A DNA stretch of 64,000 nucleotides from Burkholderia sp. HI2500. GTDB lineage: Bacteria; Pseudomonadota; Gammaproteobacteria; Burkholderiales; Burkholderiaceae. Shown here piece after piece: positions 60,927 through 64,000 of this stretch. The first letter of the stretch is position 1, and each line of letters starts with the position of its first letter. Under the pieces are notes generated by a model. It worked only from the letters and a program-made list of their open reading frames with translations. It did not search any database and was not told where the DNA came from. The stretch is taken from positions 310,001-374,000 of the forward strand of contig NZ_NKFL01000004.1 in assembly GCF_002223055.1 (NCBI RefSeq), in the 5' to 3' direction. Position numbers and translations under genes: made by a program.

Positions 60927-61358
60927 ATGAAGACGACGATGACGAAGCGGCGCGTGCCGATGCTGGTGCTGGCGGCGCTCGCCGCGGGCACCGCGCTTGC
61001 TCAGGCGGACGGCGATGCGCCGCTGCGCGTGCCGGTCGACGCCGACGGCGTGCAACGGGTGGCGATCGTCGGCGGCAGCTATTTCTTCCGACCGAACCAC
61101 GTGATCGTGCGGGCACACGTGCCGGTCGAGCTGACCGTGTCGGCCGAGCCCGGCCTGGTGCCGCACAGTTTCGAAATCGATGCGCCGCAGGCCGGCATCG
61201 CGGTGCGCACCGAACTCGGCACGACGCCGAAGACGTTTCGGTTCACGCCGGCGCAGCCGGGCCGGTTCGCCTACTATTGCACGCATCGGCTGCTGTTTTT
61301 CAGCAGCCATCGCGAGCGCGGGATGGCAGGCGTGCTCGATGTCGAGGCGGCGCCGTGA
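60927..61358 (+). CDS. Periplasmic cupredoxin-like copper protein
   Basis: 143 aa. Signal peptide (cleavage after TALA, about residue 25). The type I copper ligands appear as His80 (VPHSF), Cys118 (FAYYCTHR), His128 and Met133 (HRERGMAG), giving the H-C-H-M set. ATG 60927 follows a GGAG. It may be an electron carrier or copper binder controlled by the sigma factor. The next gene overlaps its stop by 4 nt. Confidence 0.85.
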   Translation: MKTTMTKRRVPMLVLAALAAGTALAQADGDAPLRVPVDADGVQRVAIVGGSYFFRPNHVIVRAHVPVELTVSAEPGLVPHSFEIDAPQAGIAVRTELGTTPKTFRFTPAQPGRFAYYCTHRLLFFSSHRERGMAGVLDVEAAP

Positions 61359-61987
61359 TCGCCGCGTTGCTGGCCGCGAGCCTGATAGGAGCGAGCATGA
61401 CCGCCGATCCCGTGACCGTTGCGCAGGCGCATTTCGACCACGTCCGCTCGTACCGCGCGACGATCCGCTCGTCCGCGCGCGGCGGCGAGCATACCGAGAT
61501 CCGTTACGCGTACCTGAAACCGGGCTTCGTCCGGATGGATTTCGTGTCGCCGCATCACGGCGCGGTGCTCGCCTACGATCCCGGCGACGGCAAGGTGCGG
61601 TTGCGCCCGTTCGGCGTGCATGCGCCGCCCGCGCTGACGCTGTCGCCGTCCAATCCGCTCGTGCGCGACCGCAGCGGCCACCGGGTCGACCGGTCGGACG
61701 TCGGCGAGCTGCTGCGCAACGTTCATGCGCTGCAGGAAGGCGGCGCGACGGTGACCGAAGGCGAGGAGGCCGTCGGCGGCCGAACCGCGCTGCGCGTGTC
61801 GGTCACGGGCGCGCCCGCGCACGCGGTCGACGGCGTGCATCGCTACCGGCTGTGGCTCGATACCGAGGACGGCTTTCCGCTGAAGGTCGTCAGCTTCGCG
61901 GACGATGACGACGTGCCGCTCGAAACCGTGACGCTCGACGATATCGAAATCGATGTCGCGTTTCCCGAACGCTTCTTCGCGCCCTGA
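61355..61987 (+). CDS. LolA-like periplasmic protein (DUF1571-like)
   Basis: 210 aa from the GTG at 61355, which overlaps the cupredoxin stop (GTGA). Signal peptide VIAALLAASLIGASMTA, then VAQAHFDHVRSYRATIRSS and RYAYLKPGFVRMDFVSP. This is the beta-rich half-barrel of outer-membrane lipoprotein carrier-like proteins (DUF1571). It may bind a lipid or hydrophobic ligand in the periplasm. The gene belongs to the sigma operon by overlap. Function unknown. Confidence 0.8.
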   Translation: MIAALLAASLIGASMTADPVTVAQAHFDHVRSYRATIRSSARGGEHTEIRYAYLKPGFVRMDFVSPHHGAVLAYDPGDGKVRLRPFGVHAPPALTLSPSNPLVRDRSGHRVDRSDVGELLRNVHALQEGGATVTEGEEAVGGRTALRVSVTGAPAHAVDGVHRYRLWLDTEDGFPLKVVSFADDDDVPLETVTLDDIEIDVAFPERFFAP

Positions 61988-62031
61988 GTGGTGTGCTGAC
62001 TCGTGCCCGTGACGGGCATGCCGGAGGCTGC

Positions 62032-62547
62032 ATGGCGGAATACCGGTTCTCGACGACCTGGCGCGTGGACGCGCCGCTCGCGGCGGTGTGGGACGCGATC
62101 TACCAGGTCGACCGCTGGCCCGCCTGGTGGAAGGGTGCCGTGAGCACCGTCGAGATCGAACCGGGCGACGCGCGTGGCGTCGGCGCGCTGCACCGTTATA
62201 CATGGAAGGGGGCGCTGCCGTACCGGTTGACCTTCGACATGCGCGTGCGGCGCGTCGAGCCGCCGCATGTGCTCGAAGGCCGTGCGAGCGGCGCGATCGA
62301 AGGCGACGGATGCTGGTCGTTCGTCGCCGACGGCGCACGGACGATCGTGCGCTACGACTGGCACATCCGCACGCACGTGCGTTGGATGAACCGGCTGGAG
62401 CCGCTCGGTCGCCCGCTGTTCCGCTGGAACCACGACGTCGTGATGCGCGAAGGCGCGAAGGGGCTCGCGCGGCTGCTGGGCGCGACGGTCGAGACGGAGG
62501 GCCGGATCTTCCGGCCGTTGTCGGAGGCGGGCTGCGCCGATGCCTGA
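62032..62547 (+). CDS. SRPBCC-fold protein
   Basis: 171 aa. The start-domain pattern is clear: AEYRFSTTWRVDAPLAAVWDAIYQVDRWPAWW at the N-terminus (VWDA..WPAWW), then repeated beta strands (WSFVADGARTIVRYDWHI) and a C-terminal helix. SRPBCC proteins bind lipids, polyketides or other hydrophobic ligands. GGAGGC precedes the ATG. It follows the LolA-like gene by 44 bp and is probably the last gene of the sigma operon. No catalytic residue can be assigned. Confidence 0.85.
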   Translation: MAEYRFSTTWRVDAPLAAVWDAIYQVDRWPAWWKGAVSTVEIEPGDARGVGALHRYTWKGALPYRLTFDMRVRRVEPPHVLEGRASGAIEGDGCWSFVADGARTIVRYDWHIRTHVRWMNRLEPLGRPLFRWNHDVVMREGAKGLARLLGATVETEGRIFRPLSEAGCADA

Positions 62548-62603
62548 ACGTGGGTGAACGCGACTGAACGCGAGTAAGCGCGCGTAGCGACGGCCCGCGC
62601 CGC

Positions 62604-63653
62604 TCAGCGCGCATACGCCATCACCGCGCCATCCACCACCAGCGCGACACGTTCGCCGACGGCCGGACACCGGTGTCCCGGCACGCGTGCGCGCACGCGT
62701 ACGTCGCCATCGGCATCGAGGCGCACGAGCACGTCGGCGTCCTGGCCCGCGAACTGCGCGGCTTCGACACGCGCCGTATGGCCGCGCGCCGCGTCGCCGT
62801 GCGTGACCGGCACGATGCCGATCTGCTCGGGACGCAGCATTGCGTCGGCCGGCCCGTCGGGCAGCGGCGCGACGAGCGGCAGGTCGCCGAGTGCGCAGGC
62901 GATGCGCAGGTTGCTCACGCGGCCGGCGAGCAGCACCGCCTGCCCGACGAACGACGCGACGTCGCGCGTGACCGGCTGCCGGTACAGCGTCTGCGGCGCG
63001 GCCGTCTGCACGAGCCGGCCGTGCCACATCACCGCCACTTCGTCGCCGAGTGTCATCGCCTCGGGCTGGTCGTGCGTGACGAGCACCGAAGTCGCGCCTG
63101 CCGCGGCGAGCGCATCGGCGACCGCGCTACGCGTTTCGTGGCGCAGCGACGTGTCGAGCGCGGAGAACGGTTCGTCGAGGATCACGAGCGACGGCTCGGG
63201 CGCGAGCGCACGAGCGAGCGCGACGCGCTGCTGCTGTCCGCCGGACAGTTGCTGCGGCGCACGGCTCGCATACGACGCGGGCAGCCCGACCATCTCGAGC
63301 AGTTCGTCGACGCGATGATGGCGCCGCCGCGCCGCGCGCGGCAGCCCGAACGCGATGTTGTCGGCCACCGACAGATGCGGAAACAGCGCGCCTTCCTGCG
63401 GCACGTAGCCGATCCGGCGCTGTTCGGGCGGCAGGTGCACGTCGGGCGCGGCCACGCGGCGGCCATCGATTTCGACGGTGCCGCGCTCGGCGCGCTCGAA
63501 GCCGCACAGCACGCGCAGCAGGGTGGTCTTGCCGCTGCCGGACGGGCCGAGCAGCGCGAGGCGCGAGCCACGCCGCACCGTGAGATCGACGTCGTGCAGG
63601 ACGGTATGCGATCCGAACGATTTCGACAGGCCGTGGATGCGTAGTTCGCTCAT
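62604..63653 (-). CDS. ABC transporter ATP-binding protein (FbpC type)
   Basis: 349 aa. Walker A GPSGSGKTT (about 39-47), signature LSGGQQQR, Walker B LVILDEPFSALD and the H-loop VTHDQPEAM are all intact. The C-terminal TOBE-like domain (about 240-349) and the size match FbpC/AfuC/PotA-type importers of ferric iron or spermidine/putrescine. The permease gene upstream is of the FbpB type, so ferric iron import is the best guess. The ATG at 63653 opens the conserved region. Confidence 0.88.
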   Translation of the reverse strand: MSELRIHGLSKSFGSHTVLHDVDLTVRRGSRLALLGPSGSGKTTLLRVLCGFERAERGTVEIDGRRVAAPDVHLPPEQRRIGYVPQEGALFPHLSVADNIAFGLPRAARRRHHRVDELLEMVGLPASYASRAPQQLSGGQQQRVALARALAPEPSLVILDEPFSALDTSLRHETRSAVADALAAAGATSVLVTHDQPEAMTLGDEVAVMWHGRLVQTAAPQTLYRQPVTRDVASFVGQAVLLAGRVSNLRIACALGDLPLVAPLPDGPADAMLRPEQIGIVPVTHGDAARGHTARVEAAQFAGQDADVLVRLDADGDVRVRARVPGHRCPAVGERVALVVDGAVMAYAR

Positions 63654-63681
63654 GGGCGGTTCCGGGGAAAAAGGGCGGCGC

Positions 63682-64000
63682 TCAGTCGCGCACCGACGCG
63701 CGGCCGAGCAGCAGGAACAGCAGTCCCGACGCGCCGAGCGACAGCGCGACGAGCAGTGCCGCGTAGGGCGCCGCGGCGGCGAACGCAAGCGTCGCCGTAT
63801 CGCTCCACACCTGCGTCGCGAGCGTGCGGGTGCCGATCGGCGACAGCAGCAGCGTCGCGTTGAGTTCCGTCACGACCGAGATGAACACCATCGTCGCGGC
63901 CGCGCCGAGGCCGGGCGCCGCGAGCGGCAGCACCACGCGCGTGAGCGTCGCGCGCCAGCCGAGCCCAAGCGAGCGGGAGGTTTCCTCGAGCCGGACCTGC
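63682..64000 (-). CDS. ABC permease, FbpB type (runs off the window)
   Basis: The visible C-terminal 106 codons (reading frame continues past 64000 without a stop) read RSLGLGWRATLTRVVLPLAA before AAPGLGAAATMVFISV and end with a final membrane segment (about 30 residues before the stop). The EExxRSLG plus loop motif and size fit the second half of an FbpB/CysW-like permease that docks to the ATPase. The 28 bp to the ATPase gene indicate one operon. The N-terminal part and the binding protein gene are outside the window. Confidence 0.85.
   Translation of the reverse strand, partial: QVRLEETSRSLGLGWRATLTRVVLPLAAPGLGAAATMVFISVVTELNATLLLSPIGTRTLATQVWSDTATLAFAAAAPYAALLVALSLGASGLLFLLLGRASVRD

Noticed and set aside
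1..64000. tRNA or rRNA genes
   Set aside because: No cloverleaf or rRNA-like stretch was noticed when reading the intergenic regions; a tRNAscan run would be decisive.

Overview
This is a 64 kb, very GC-rich window of chromosomal DNA from a betaproteobacterium. Gene content and order (ybgC-tolQ-tolR-tolA, glyA-nrdR, a fimT/pilV/pilW/pilX/pilE minor-pilin cluster, xdhABC, a 3-hydroxybutyrate oligomer hydrolase) and the codon bias point to Burkholderia, most likely the cepacia complex. This assignment is by recognition, not by a database search. No rRNA, tRNA, CRISPR array, prophage or complete insertion sequence was seen.

Layout. 1-1.8 kb: start of tolA, tolR, tolQ and the ybgC-type thioesterase (minus strand). 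1.9-4.8 kb: an SDR dehydrogenase, then glyA behind a clear promoter and a ZTP (pfl) riboswitch, then nrdR. 5-7.9 kb: five overlapping type IV (pseudo)pilin genes without pilY1. 7.9-10.2 kb: three small envelope/stress proteins and a 1-Cys peroxiredoxin. 10.3-12.5 kb: glutaryl-CoA dehydrogenase divergent from an IclR regulator, separated by a 49-bp tandem hairpin repeat and a 17-bp dyad operator candidate. 12.6-14.1 kb: a GFA-fold protein and a degenerate EAL protein. 14.4-20.4 kb: an aromatic catabolic operon (flavin hydroxylase, 76-aa DUF2783 partner, aromatic-acid MFS, hmgA, fahA) that would take a hydroxyphenylacetate-type substrate through homogentisate to fumarate and acetoacetate.

20.5-33 kb: transporters, regulators and enzymes (MFS pumps, BluB, a D-2-hydroxyacid dehydrogenase with its LysR, a class V aminotransferase, AraC, EamA), interrupted by a 292-bp MITE-like element with perfect 34-bp terminal inverted repeats and by a RES/Xre-type toxin-antitoxin pair. 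33.3-38 kb: xdhA, xdhB and an xdhC missing its N-terminal domain. 38-50.9 kb: SnoaL-like, LysR, DsbA-like isomerase, TAXI binding protein, BON protein, 3HB-oligomer hydrolase, S10 peptidase lipoprotein, TauE/SafE exporter, DHA2 pump, FrnE-like DsbA.

51-55.2 kb: a dau-like D-amino-acid module (YheO/DauR-type regulator, ornithine-cyclodeaminase-family dehydrogenase, periplasmic cationic amino acid binding protein, FAD D-amino acid dehydrogenase). Its divergent promoter region carries two copies of the dyad GTCTA-N3-TAGAC. 55.5-58.9 kb: a 1060-residue secreted protein built from about 18 copies of a 44-residue unit, preceded by a good sigma-54 promoter and an upstream inverted repeat. This is the strongest candidate for an undescribed system. 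59-62.5 kb: a secreted-repeat protein, ECF sigma factor, anti-sigma factor, cupredoxin, LolA-like protein and SRPBCC protein in one operon. 62.6-64 kb: an iron-type ABC ATPase and the end of its permease, which runs off the window.
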